Below are positions 36,417-45,724 of a stretch of DNA of 63,628 nucleotides, piece by piece. Position 1 is the stretch's first letter; each line of letters begins with the position of its first letter. This DNA comes from Mesorhizobium tianshanense (GTDB lineage Bacteria > Pseudomonadota > Alphaproteobacteria > Rhizobiales > Rhizobiaceae): NCBI RefSeq assembly GCF_007830515.1, contig NZ_VLKT01000046.1:1-63628 (forward strand), given 5' to 3'. The notes under the pieces were generated by a model that ran no database searches, was not told the DNA's origin, and saw nothing but the letters and a program-made list of their open reading frames with translations. Both the position numbers and the translations under genes were made by a program.

Positions 36417-36565
36417 TATGAATCGGAAAGTTTTCTTCACTGTGCTGACAAGCGGGGGTGGACACTGCATCGTTGTTCGGGAGCCTTCCGAGTTCGCCGA
36501 GCGGTTTTGCGGAGGCCTCCATCGAGGCCGCCGGGGCAGCCGCGATTGCTCACGTCTACGATAGA
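36417..36565 (+). pseudogene. BKACE N-terminal remnant
   Basis: An ATG opens MNRKVFFTVLTSGG, matching MNREVFITCAVTG of the intact BKACE genes. After frame breaks the sequence continues AEASIEAAGAAAIAHVYD, corresponding to AESAIEAARAGAAIVHCHVR of copy 1, where one Zn-binding His is changed to Tyr. The rest of the gene is gone. It lies between CaiD copy 2 and the acyl-CoA dehydrogenase, so a BKACE gene was once part of this operon. Confidence 0.78.
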
Positions 36566-36669
36566 TATAACAAAAATTGACGAAACGATCGCGATGCTAA
36601 GCTGGCGCGGTCCAGGCAGATCTCGTCATCGTTGTCCCCGACCAACGCATACAACCAGGAAGACAAGTT

Positions 36670-37833
36670 ATGAATTTCAACCTGACCGAAGAACAGAAAA
36701 TGCTCGCCGATACTGCAAGGGAGTTTTGCGAGAAGGAATTGATCCCGCACGAGGCGCTGTTGGAGCGTACCAGTGAACTTCCACGCGAGCTTGAACTGGA
36801 TATTCGCCATAAAGCGATCGAAGCAGGGCTCCACGCCTGCAACATGCCCGAAGAGGTGGGTGGCATCGGGCTTGACTGCGTCTCGTACACGCTGGTTGAG
36901 AAAGGGCTGGCCCGAGCTTCCCAGGCATTGGCGTCGTGCGTGCTTCGGCCGAGCAATATTCTGGCGGCTTGCCGGGATCAGCAAATCCCTCACTTTCTCG
37001 AACCCGTGATGCGTGGCGAGAAACGTGATTGCATCGCGATGACGGAACCTGACGCAGGATCCGATCTTAAGGGAATGAAGACCCGGGCTGTCAAGGACGG
37101 CTCAGACTGGATGATCAACGGCACAAAGCACTTTATCACCAACGCCCAGATCTCCGATTTTGTGGTTCTGTTCGCGGCAACGGGGGAGACGGCGACTGCG
37201 GCAGGTCCGCGTAAGAGGATTTCTTGTTTTCTTGTCGATCTAGACACCCCTGGTTTGGAGGTCCTTAAGGGCTACGAACATATGGGCCATCGGGGTTCCT
37301 ACAACAACATCCTACATTTCAATGACGTGCGAGTCGGGGACTGGCAGATGTTGGGCGCGGAAGGCGAGGGCTTTGCTGTCGTCAACGAATGGCTCGGCCC
37401 GGGGCGTCTCAGCGTCGCGGCTGTCTGTCAGGCGCGGGCAGAGCGCGCCTTTGAGGTTGCGGTCGACTATGCGGCACAGCGCAAGCAGTTCGGCCAACCC
37501 ATCTGGAAATTTCAGGGCATCGGCTTCCCCTTGGCTGACATGGCAATCGACATCCGACTCGGTGAGCTCTTGCTCATGAATACAGCTTGGAGGGTCGACC
37601 AGAAGCTGCCCTCTGCGGCAGAGGATTGCGCCATGGCCAAAGTCTGGTGTTCTGAGATGTTGGCTCGCGTAGCCGACCAGGCAATCCAGACCTGCGGCGG
37701 GATGGGTTTGATGGCCGATCTACCGCTGGAGCGCATCTATCGCGATGCGCGGGTGGAGCGCATTTGGGAGGGTACATCTGAAATCCAACGTCTGATCATC
37801 AGTCGCCAGTTGATGCGCCACAGCGGCGCCTAA
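36670..37833 (+). CDS. Acyl-CoA dehydrogenase (probable gamma-butyrobetainyl-CoA dehydrogenase)
   Basis: 387 residues with the complete fold: N-terminal helices (MNFNLTEEQKMLADTAREF), the FAD-binding middle domain (CIAMTEPDAGSDLKGMKTRA; WMINGTKHFITNAQ), and the C-terminal helical domain (YAAQRKQFGQPIWKFQGIGF; QTCGGMGLMADLPLERIYRD; RVERIWEGTSEIQRLIISRQ). The Glu of WEGTSE is at the usual position of the catalytic base. In E. coli CaiA catalyses crotonobetainyl-CoA reduction; here, in an aerobic degradative setting, oxidation of gamma-butyrobetainyl-CoA to crotonobetainyl-CoA is the likely direction. This is inferred from the neighbours. Confidence 0.88.
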   Translation: MNFNLTEEQKMLADTAREFCEKELIPHEALLERTSELPRELELDIRHKAIEAGLHACNMPEEVGGIGLDCVSYTLVEKGLARASQALASCVLRPSNILAACRDQQIPHFLEPVMRGEKRDCIAMTEPDAGSDLKGMKTRAVKDGSDWMINGTKHFITNAQISDFVVLFAATGETATAAGPRKRISCFLVDLDTPGLEVLKGYEHMGHRGSYNNILHFNDVRVGDWQMLGAEGEGFAVVNEWLGPGRLSVAAVCQARAERAFEVAVDYAAQRKQFGQPIWKFQGIGFPLADMAIDIRLGELLLMNTAWRVDQKLPSAAEDCAMAKVWCSEMLARVADQAIQTCGGMGLMADLPLERIYRDARVERIWEGTSEIQRLIISRQLMRHSGA

Positions 37834-38215
37834 TTGTTCCCGAGATGAATTTACCGACATTTGTGCTACAAGTAAGGTGGCGCAAATCTTGATCCGCCTG
37901 CCACGGCTAAGCGGTTGGGATCGCCTGTCCGAAGTGGCCCGGATTTGAGTTGTTGTATTGGCCTCATCGAGAGCCCCTCCGTCCGGGCCTACACCGGTTG
38001 GAACCAAGAAGGGGAGCCTGAGCAGCGATGACATGATCGAGACGCGTGGGCATTCTCCTGGGGCTTCAACAGAGAGGCGGTTTGATGGCCTCGCCGACCG
38101 GCGGGGCGGCACCCATGTGTTTGAGCCTGCCCGCAAGTCGGAGTGATAGATCGCCATTTTTTGCTTAGCCTATTTACGCAAGGACGGTTATATATCTTCT
38201 GTTACAAAAAATTTG
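37834..38215. other. Intergenic, no recognised gene
   Basis: 382 bp without a recognised coding part. An A/T-rich stretch near 38170-38215 (GGTTATATATCTTCTGTTAC) precedes the BKACE remnant and may hold the promoter of the carnitine-dehydrogenase-like gene. Confidence 0.4.
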
Positions 38216-38262
38216 CAAAGGAAACGGACTAATCGAGATGTGGTCATCACCTGCGCGGAGTA
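38216..38262 (+). pseudogene. Second BKACE N-terminal remnant
   Basis: About 15 codons reading KRTNRDVVITCAEY, like NREVFITCAVTG and REDVIITCAVTG of the intact BKACE genes. It sits in the leader of the carnitine-dehydrogenase-like gene and joins its frame, so the open frame of that gene appears to start at 38213. A BKACE-dehydrogenase pair probably stood here and lost the BKACE part by deletion. Confidence 0.6.
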
Positions 38263-38338
38263 TTGTAGAGAAAAAAGAGGGCCGCCCCCTGCTGCCCCGT
38301 TTTGTATCGCTTACCGTCAAATGGTCATAGGAGAAGAT

Positions 38339-39331
38339 ATGCGTAAGGTACGTACCCTTGGGTTGCTTGGTACTGGCGTAATCGGTGGCGGATGGGCTGC
38401 GCGTGCATTGCACTGTGGTGTCGACGTGATCGCCGCTGACGTTGATCCGAAAATGGAGAAGCGGATTCGAGAGACCGTCGAAATTGCGATGCCACAATTG
38501 CAGGCGCTGACTGCTGGAATGCCTATGCCGGCGCGGGGCAAACTCACATTCACCCTGGACCCAGCAGAGATGGCGGCCAAGGCCGATTTCATCCAGGAGA
38601 ATGTGCCCGAGTCTCTCGAACTCAAACTACGGGTATTGGAGCCCATCTCCAAAGTGGCTGACCCTGACGTAGTTATATCCTCCAGCACTTCGGGATTCAT
38701 GCCAAGCGAATTGCACACTGGCCTATCGAATCCGGAGCGAATAATTGTCGGTCACCCATTCAATCCCGTTTACCTGTGTCCTTTGGTTGAGGTCGTTGGA
38801 AACAGCCAAACGAGTCCGGACGCGAAGGAGGCAGCCGCTGAATTTTACCGATCGATTGGAATGCACGTCCTGATGCTAAGGCGTGAGGTCTCTGGTCATC
38901 TCACGGATAGACTTCAGGAGGCCATGTGGCGTGAGATTCTTCACGCCCTCAACGATGATATCGCGACTACCGGTGAACTGGACGAAAGCATCGTATACGG
39001 CCCTGGCTTGCGCTGGGCGATCATGGGCATGAGCCAGCTCTACATGCTTTCGGGCGGAGAAGGGGGCGCCGAACATTTCTGGAAACAATTCGGACCGTCT
39101 GTTGATTGGCCTTGGTCACACAACACGGCCCCGACTTTGACACAAGAGATCATGGATCGGTTCACGAAAGGTACCGCGGACCAGGCGGCGGGAAGATCTG
39201 TTAGGGAACAGGAGATGGCCCGAGACGAGTGTCTCGTGGCCATTCAGAGAGTATTGGCAAAATACAACATGGGAGCTGGGAAAACTTTAAACGAGTTTGA
39301 AGCGCGAATGCGCGTAGTGACTGCAGGTTAG
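38339..39331 (+). CDS. L-carnitine dehydrogenase-like 3-hydroxyacyl-CoA dehydrogenase family protein, copy 2
   Basis: 330 residues from the ATG at 38339 with AGGAGA just upstream; the upstream in-frame extension to 38213 is a BKACE remnant. Rossmann motif GLLGTGVIGGGWA and catalytic HPFNPVYLCPLVE as in copy 1, with which it shares almost the same sequence over the full length. No thioesterase domain. It closes the synthetase-CaiD-(BKACE relic)-acyl-CoA dehydrogenase cluster and would oxidise carnitine to 3-dehydrocarnitine, which then must be cleaved by a BKACE encoded elsewhere. Confidence 0.87.
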   Translation: MRKVRTLGLLGTGVIGGGWAARALHCGVDVIAADVDPKMEKRIRETVEIAMPQLQALTAGMPMPARGKLTFTLDPAEMAAKADFIQENVPESLELKLRVLEPISKVADPDVVISSSTSGFMPSELHTGLSNPERIIVGHPFNPVYLCPLVEVVGNSQTSPDAKEAAAEFYRSIGMHVLMLRREVSGHLTDRLQEAMWREILHALNDDIATTGELDESIVYGPGLRWAIMGMSQLYMLSGGEGGAEHFWKQFGPSVDWPWSHNTAPTLTQEIMDRFTKGTADQAAGRSVREQEMARDECLVAIQRVLAKYNMGAGKTLNEFEARMRVVTAG

Positions 39332-39932
39332 TTCCCGTATTACGCTTTCGCCGCCAATAATTTCGTCTGTATCATTCAAGCCTACGCAGTTTACTTTTTG
39401 TAGTCATGAGTTCAGGCTGTGTCGGAACAGATAAACCCCTTTAGACAGAGTCCGATCCTTTGGAGCCCAAGATAATCTGTATGCGGAGGAGTCAGGGTCG
39501 TAGGACGTGCTGATCTGCTCTTGTAGATCCATGATGCAACAATAATAGCGCATAATAACGCCGCCACGGGAATCTGGCGGGGCGGGCTCGATCATGTGTA
39601 ACTTGCACTGGAGCGCGACCGTGGACGCACCACTCTCGCGCTCCAGCTCACTGTTGAACGTTTCTTGCTACATACTTGTCTTACCAAGAAAGCAAATTGA
39701 CCGCTATCAGCCTCCAGCTATACGCGGGGATCCCGTCGGATGCTACGTAGCAAGTCTACCTGAGCGGCGGCTCCGATTTGCGTTGAATGCACGCGCGAGC
39801 TTAGAGCGTGTCGCGTTTTAAGCGATTGAACGAAGCCGCTGACGCGCATTTGGCGGGTCTGTTTGCGGTTGAAGCTTCTGTTTCGAAGGATCGCGGCTGT
39901 TGAAGCGCAATCTTTGCAACAGGAACAATGAG
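39332..39932. other. Intergenic, no recognised gene
   Basis: 600 bp between the carnitine-dehydrogenase-like gene and the IS91-associated remnants. The open frames at 39404-39595 (minus) and 39594-39821 (plus) show no known motif. Confidence 0.45.
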
Positions 39933-40755
39933 ATGGCCGAGTTGAGCCCGCTTCGCCGGCGCATGATCGAGGACATGACGATCCGCAATCTGTCGCCGGC
40001 CACGCAACGATCCTATGTGCACGCGGCGGTGAAGTTCTCCCGCTATTTCGGCCGATCCCCTGACCGGCTTGGCCTTGAGGATGTCCGCGCTTTCCAGGTG
40101 CATCGGTCTCGACTGGGATCTCGTGGCCGGCGCTGAACCAGACGGTGTGTGCACTGCGGCCTTCTACGGCGTGACGCTCGGCCATGCCGAGATTCCAGAA
40201 CGGATCGTCTATGCCCGCGCGCCGCGCACGCCGCCGGGGGTTCTTGGCACCGACGAGGTTGTCCGCTTTCTTGAGGCGGTGCCGAGCCTGAAGACACGCA
40301 CGGCGCTGACGACGGCCTTATGCCGCAGGCCTTCGCGCTTCGGAGACCGTCGGGCTGAAGGTCGGCGATATCGACAGCGAACGCGGCGTCATCCGGGTCG
40401 AACACGGCAAGGGCGGCAGGGGCGGCAAGGACCGCACCGTGATGCTGTCGGAGCAGCTTCTGCGCATCCTGCGGGTCTAGTGGCGGCTAGCCAAACCGAA
40501 GGAATGGCTGTTTCGCGGCCGGGAGGCAAATCGCCCCATCGACGTGCAGGTACTGTATTCGGCCTGCCGCTCGGCGCGGGCTGCCGCCGGCATCGACAAG
40601 CGTGTGACGGTCCACACGCTCAGGCACAGCTTCGCCACGCATTTGCTGGAGAACGGCACCGACATTCGCATTATCCAGGTGCTGCTCGGCCACAACAATC
40701 TGTCCTCGACGGCACGCTATACCAAGGTCTCGAACAGCCTCATCCGGCGCACGAC
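39933..40755 (+). pseudogene. IS91-associated tyrosine recombinase, multiply frameshifted
   Basis: Starts MAELSPLRRRMIEDMTIRNL, SPATQRSYVHAAVKFSRYFG, then breaks near 40105 and resumes (FYGVTLGHAEIPERIVYAR; VVRFLEAVPSLKTRTALTTA), breaks near 40320, and ends in another frame with VTVHTLRHSFATHLLENGTD, IRIIQVLLGHNNLSSTARYT. The HxLRH...LGH...TxxYT part of the integrase catalytic site is visible, but no single frame is complete. Confidence 0.85.
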
Positions 40756-41040
40756 AAGCCCGCTCGACCGCTGTCGCTCCTGTTTCGCCGGCTCTTTCTG
40801 GAGGAGCTGCGAGCGGCCCATGGTGGCGGGCGGCTGGGCTTCTTTGGCGATCTCGCCCACCTGGCAAAGCCTGATGCCTTCGCCCGCTTGCTCGCCGACC
40901 CCGCAGCCGGGAATGGGTCGTCTACGCCAAGCCGCCTTTCGGTGTTCCAAAGCAGGTATTGGCCTATCTCGGCCGCTACACCCACCGCCTCGCCATCGCC
41001 AATTCCCGGTTGATCGGCATGGAGGACGATCGCATCGCAT
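40756..41040 (+). pseudogene. IS91-family transposase fragment
   Basis: Directly after the recombinase remnant: SLLFRRLFLEELRAAHGGGR, LGFFGDLAHLAKPDAFARLL, then in another frame VYAKPPFGVPKQVLAYLGRY, THRLAIANSRLIGMEDDRIA. This is the middle part of IS91 (HUH) transposases, just before and around the catalytic Tyr region (YLGRYTHR). Both ends are missing. Confidence 0.8.
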
Positions 41041-41599
41041 CGCGCTGCCAAGCTCGACTTGTGCCGGAGGCTGTTGGCCAAACCGCGGGAACACGACCTC
41101 CAAGCGGTTGCCGAACGCGCCCGCGCCGAGCCCCTTGCGGCAGCGCACCGCTGCCAGATGGCGAGCGTGATCATCCGGAATACGGAGCATGGTAGTGAGG
41201 GCATGCGCCGCGCGTTCATGGGGCTCGGCGGCGCTGGGGCCGGACCGGCAACTCTTGGTCCATCCTAGAGAGGGATGCAGCCAGGCCGCCAATGGGACGC
41301 ATGGCAATCCGACTGACGACATCCGCCACCAAGATCCCTGCCTCCACAATGGCATCCTCCGCCGCCGCCATTGCGTACCCAGAACCCTTCATCGCCCCGG
41401 CGAAGACGATCCCGATCACTGCTGCGGGCCACAATCCCCATAGAGCCTGACCAACCCTCGCTTCCGTTCAATCCGGCTTGCAATGAGGTCCGACGATGCG
41501 CTTGACCGCCCGGTCGTGATGCGGACCTCACAGAAGCCTCCAGATTCCTATTGATTTGAGTTCATGATTCATAGCGGCTGAGGGGCGACCGCGATGGGC
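41041..41599. other. Unassigned stretch between IS remnants
   Basis: Small open frames on both strands (for example 41059-41268 plus and 41216-41434 minus, the latter with a hydrophobic AAVIGIVFAGAMKG part). I cannot assign them; they may be pieces of mobile-element or transfer genes. Confidence 0.35.
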
Positions 41600-42240
41600 A
41601 AACCGCTTACCACTTGAGTTGCCTAGGCGTGTTGCCGCGTATGTCGATGAGGGACATGGTCACCGCGAAGCCGCGCGCCATTTGAGCGTCTCACCTCGCT
41701 TTGTACACAATCTGATCAAACTGCGCAGGCAGACCGGTTCGCTTGAAGCGCGCCGCCAGGGCCATGCGGGTGGCGGCAGGCTTGAGCAGCATGCTGACGT
41801 TGTGCGCTTGCGATTGGCCGAGGTCGGTGAACTGACCCTGGATGAGCATTGTGTCGGACTGGAGGGAGCGGGGTGAACGCGCACCGCTCCAATGCCGAGC
41901 GTCTGCTCAACCGCTTGGGGCGGCTGTGGATGGGCCCCGCGAAAACGGGCGATGAAGGTCTGCGCCTGGCACTTGCCGAATGGCGCATGCGTCCTGAATT
42001 GCTCACCCTTCGGCGCCCAGCCGGTGCGCTTGGTCAGCTTCGTATTGGTCGACGATCGATGAAGATCAGCCGCGTCAATGCCTTGTTGAAGAAGCGATGC
42101 CATGGCCTTGTCGCACCGTGGATCGTCAACGCGCCGATAAATGCAGCCATCTTCCAACGCTATGTCGAAACGCAACTTGCTCCCGAACTAGCGCCAGGCG
42201 ATGTCGTTTTTTCTGCAGAAGCGGACGGAGGCGCCATCTT
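41600..42240 (+). mobile_element. IS630-family transposase remnant with inverted central segment
   Basis: Plus strand 41619-41926 reads the N-terminal helix-turn-helix (AAYVDEGHGHREAARHLSVS, RFVHNLIKLRRQTGSLEARR, then HRSNAERLLNRLG). The next block, about 41935-42100, is homologous only on the minus strand (FFNKALTRLIFID; TNTKLTKRTGWAPKGEQFRT; HAPFGKCQAQTFIA). From about 42095 the plus strand continues in the normal order (RCHGLVAPWIVNAP; YVETQLAPELAPGDVVF). So the middle of the element is inverted and the gene is dead. Bases 42241-42506 are unassigned. Confidence 0.8.
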
Positions 42241-42506
42241 TCAACTCTTTTCGAGATAAGTTCACGCACTGTCCAAGAATTACGGGATTTCTGTAGGTTT
42301 GATCGGGATCTCGACCGCTTTCGCTTTGTAGAATTGGGTCGACCGCGCCAAAATAATCATCAGAAGTTGTAGATAACTTCTTCACGGAGATCGTTGATCA
42401 GCACGACCTTGCTGTTTCATAACTTCGGAACAGGGTTCTCCTGTGGCAGGGACATCGTTCCCATGGGCGGTTGTGGGACCTGCCACTACCATGTAGATCA
42501 AGAATC

Positions 42507-43133
42507 ATGCCGAAGGTAGTCGACCATGATCTACGACGTGAACAACTTGCCGCGAGCGCTTGCGAGGCTATCGCGGAGTGGGGTCTGGACAAAGTCAAGC
42601 TCGTGAAAGTGGCACGGTCGGCCGGTTTCACTACCGGTGCTTTGACCCATTATTTTCCTGACAAAGCTTCTCTGCTACTCGCTGCACAGCGCTTTGCAAT
42701 GAAGAGCATGAGCGTGAGGATTGTCCAGCGGCTGGCGACCAACCCCAAAGACTACTTCTCCGCTTTGTGCGAGGCTCTTCCAATCCACCCAGCCGCGGCC
42801 CGCGAGAGCTTGGTTTGGTACTATTTCTGGATGCGCTCCTTAAGTGATCCGATGATTCGCGAAGCGCAGGCGGCCGAGCATGCCGCTTGGCTAGAACAGG
42901 TAAAGACCTGTATTGCGGGCCTGAGCCGACGATCTGCCTATCTGAGCCAGCAGGAAATGGAAGATGAGGCGGAAGAACTAATTGCGTTCATTAATGGCAT
43001 CGCCATCCGCGCGGTCCTGGAACCCAAGGCTTGGCCCGCTCGCCGGCAAATCACTAGCCTCAAGCGCTACTTGACACGAGCCGGGTTGGATCAAAAACCA
43101 AGCTCGCGGCCCCTTTCGTCAGGGAGGAATTGA
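42507..43133 (+). CDS. TetR-family transcriptional regulator (BetI-like), copy 1
   Basis: 208 residues from the ATG at 42507 (MPKVVDHDLRREQLAASACE). N-terminal TetR helix-turn-helix (VARSAGFTTGALTHYFPDKA SL region, about 33-52) and an all-helical ligand domain with a BetI-like WYYFWMRSL segment. BetI-type repressors respond to choline and betaine-related signals, which suits the window, but the ligand is unknown. It stands in tandem with a second TetR gene and no target is directly adjacent. The upstream open frame from 42471 is not needed. Confidence 0.85.
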   Translation: MPKVVDHDLRREQLAASACEAIAEWGLDKVKLVKVARSAGFTTGALTHYFPDKASLLLAAQRFAMKSMSVRIVQRLATNPKDYFSALCEALPIHPAAARESLVWYYFWMRSLSDPMIREAQAAEHAAWLEQVKTCIAGLSRRSAYLSQQEMEDEAEELIAFINGIAIRAVLEPKAWPARRQITSLKRYLTRAGLDQKPSSRPLSSGRN

Positions 43134-43372
43134 CGAGAACCACGGTGACATGGCTCTGCGTCCGACTGGCGCAGTCGAGTGGCAATTCAGTCAAATCGGA
43201 TTATATATTGACCATTTCGCAATTGCTCGTAAGAGCAGATGGTACAGTGATCCTAGGCACGACTCTAATGGTGCCAAGAACTACCGTTTCGCGGACATCT
43301 GGCGCCTCGTGGCGGCAGATGGTCGCGGATGCGAAATCGAGATTTTGCAACTGAGAGGTGAACCGTAAGGCC

Positions 43373-44044
43373 ATGCCAAAGATTATTGATGTTGAGCAGA
43401 CTCGACTCCGCATCGCCAAGGCAGCATGTAAGGCGATAGCGGGGAAGGGCATTTCCGCAGTCACGATGATTGATATCGCCAATGCCGCTGGCGTAACGAC
43501 GGGAATGATCACCCATTACTTCGAAAGCAAGGCTGACATTATCGCAGCTGCCCTGCGCATCCCATTTCTTAACTTGGAACGCAAGGTCGCTCATCGGCTC
43601 GCAAAAGGTGAGACGGATCTTGCTACCCTGCTTGACGTTGCGCTTCCAGCATCCAGGTCTAACTTTGAGGACAGCCTGATCTGGGTGAATTTCTGGGGGG
43701 TAATTGCAGCCGATCCTGAATTTCGTAAGCTCAATACTACGCTGAATCGTGAAGGTGCGAGCATTTTCGCCCACGTCATCCGGTCTGGCTGGCCAGAAAG
43801 TACAGAGTGGCCGCAGGAAATATTCGGGACCGCACTACGTTCGATTGTGACATTCCTTTTCGGGCTGAGCGCTGGCGGCGTGACAAATCGCGGCGTTTGG
43901 ACGGCTGGTGTTCAGCGCTCACAGTTGAAACTACATCTGGGCTTGGTTCGCCATTGGGCGCGACAGCAGGCTCTTCAGGTTAGCGCTGACGAGCATAGCA
44001 TCGTGACTGAAAACGGCTGGATGACTATGGACCTGCAGAATTGA
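43373..44044 (+). CDS. TetR-family transcriptional regulator (BetI-like), copy 2
   Basis: 223 residues from the ATG at 43373 (MPKIIDVEQTRLRIAKAACK). Helix-turn-helix IANAAGVTTGMITHYFESKA, then helices with LIWVNFWGVIAADPEFR, parallel to the WYYFWMRSL segment of copy 1, so both are of one subfamily. 239 bp separate them. An open frame from 43358 adds five codons without support. Possible roles are in control of the carnitine-type genes on either side. Confidence 0.85.
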   Translation: MPKIIDVEQTRLRIAKAACKAIAGKGISAVTMIDIANAAGVTTGMITHYFESKADIIAAALRIPFLNLERKVAHRLAKGETDLATLLDVALPASRSNFEDSLIWVNFWGVIAADPEFRKLNTTLNREGASIFAHVIRSGWPESTEWPQEIFGTALRSIVTFLFGLSAGGVTNRGVWTAGVQRSQLKLHLGLVRHWARQQALQVSADEHSIVTENGWMTMDLQN

Positions 44045-44184
44045 GAGATAGTGGACCAGGACAACCCAGTACGAATTCAATCATATTCGGCGTTTGGACC
44101 CCACCTTCCGGATCAACGCCTGATCATTGATGTTAATCCTCGGTAAAGAGGCTTGGACATATTTCAATGTCAGAGTTGCGCTTA

Positions 44185-45092
44185 GAGACCGTTTTGAAAA
44201 TCGCCTGGCTATGGGTTCCGTCTGAGGCTGGGTTATGATTCAAGCTGTGGATGTGGACAGAACAGAGCCGTGGCCGGATGGCCCAGATCGCCAAGAAGAC
44301 CAAGCGCTACCCGTCTGATTTGACGGACGAGGAGTGGGAGCGGTTCGCACCGCTGATGCCCAAACCTGGGCGTCGCGGCCGTCCGCGCGAGGTTGATTTC
44401 CGGGAGGTGGTCAACGCCCTGCGCTACCTGGTCCGCTCCGGTTGCGGTTGGCGGATGCTACCGATCCATTTCGGACCCTGGCAGACCGTCTACGGCTGGT
44501 TCCGCGAGTTGGCGCGGCGCTTTCTGTTCCAGACTATCCACGACGTGGCGCTGATGCTGGATCGCGAGCGGGCCGGGCGCGAGGCCAGTCCCACGGCTGG
44601 CGTGATCGACAGCCAGTCGATCAAGGCTCCGCAAGCTGAAACAAGGGGTTACGACGCCGGCAAGAAGATTGTCGGCCGCAAGCGACACATCGTCGTCGAT
44701 ACGGATGGGCGGCTGTTGATGGGTCAACCTGACGCCGGCCGATATCTCCGACAGTGCCGGCGCTCAGGCGATCCTGGATGGTATCCGCAAGCGCTGGCCC
44801 TGGGTGAAGCATCTGTTCGCCGACGGCGCCTATGACCGGCTGAAGCTCATGGACAAAGCCACCTATCTCGACTTCGTGGTCGAGATCATCCGTCGATCCG
44901 ACAACCAGAAGGGCTTCCAGATCCTGCCCCGCCGCTGGGTCGTCGAGCGGACCTTCGGCTGGATGACCAGATGGCGACGCCTCGTGCGCGACTACGAGCA
45001 GCGCATCGACGTCTCTCACGCCATGATCCTTGTCGCAATGGGCGGCAATCTCATCCGCCGAAACGCTCATCCTTGAATTTCAAAACGGACTC
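44185..45092 (+). mobile_element. IS5 family, IS1031-type insertion sequence, frameshifted
   Basis: Ends GAGACCGTTTTGAAA (44185-44199) and TTTCAAAACGGACTC (45078-45092), 14 of 15 positions complementary, flanked by the 3-bp repeat TTA (44182-44184 and 45093-45095), the pattern expected for this group. It carries a single transposase gene broken by a one-base insertion. Confidence 0.9.
44278..45076 (+). pseudogene. IS5-family transposase with one-base insertion
   Basis: Frame 1 from 44278 (MAQIAKKTKRYPSDLTDEEW; GRRGRPREVDFREVVNALRY; AGVIDSQSIKAPQAETRGYD; GRKRHIVVDTDGRLLM) is lost after LLM, where an extra G at about 44722 changes the expected VNLTPADISD. The correct frame resumes as 44804-45076 (HLFADGAYDRLKLMDKATYL; RRWVVERTFGWMTRWRRLVR; AMGGNLIRRNAHP). 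Either a natural pseudogene or a sequencing error in a G run. Confidence 0.88.
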
Positions 45093-45139
45093 TTATTCCC
45101 AAGGATGAGCCGGCAGGCCGCTTGGAGGTATTTCTTGCA

Positions 45140-45575
45140 ATGGCCGTCGTCGCGAATGGAGCGACGATCAGAAGGCGCAGATCTTCGCGGAGAGCTACGA
45201 GCCTGGCGTAACTGTTTGCTCCGTCGCGCGCGTCACGGGCTAACGTCGCAGCAATGGTCTACATGGCGACGACTTTCGCGGAAACCGCTTGGTGCTTGCC
45301 GTTGCCTGTTCGCGCTAGCGGTTGTCGTGTCGCCTGAGAAGTCAGTCCCGAGGAAGGCGCGACGGGCACGTTCGCCGAGGAAGGCTGCCGTAGATGCTGG
45401 CATCGAATTGGAGATTGACGGAGCCAGGTTGCGCATCGCCTCCAGCACTGATGCCGCTACCATTGCCGCCGTCATCCAGGCCTTGAAGGCGCAGTCGTGA
45501 TCGGCCCGTCCGGTGCTGTAAAGAGTGATGATCGCCATCAAGCCGGTGCACCTCCGTAAAAGCGCGGAAGAGTGC
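45140..45575 (+). mobile_element. IS66 tnpA and start of tnpB, decayed
   Basis: In the frame ending at 45500: DQKAQIFAESYEPGVTVCSV, SQQWSTWRRLSRKPLGACR, then VDAGIELEIDGARLRIASST, DAATIAAVIQALKAQS and stop: an IS66 TnpA. Overlapping it, VIGPSGAVK then VMIAIKPVHLRKS is the start of TnpB (Orf2), frameshifted. Nothing else of the element remains before the regulator relic. Confidence 0.72.
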
Positions 45576-45724
45576 GAGATCGCCGGGGCCGATGAGAGCT
45601 TGGCGCTGAGGTCGATCCAGCGCATTGTACGTCTCTGGGGAGCCGCGGTGTGGCGCGACATGCGTTCCGACAAACGGTGCAACCTATGCAAGGCCGTGTC
45701 ATGGAGACATAGGCCCGTCGCCTG

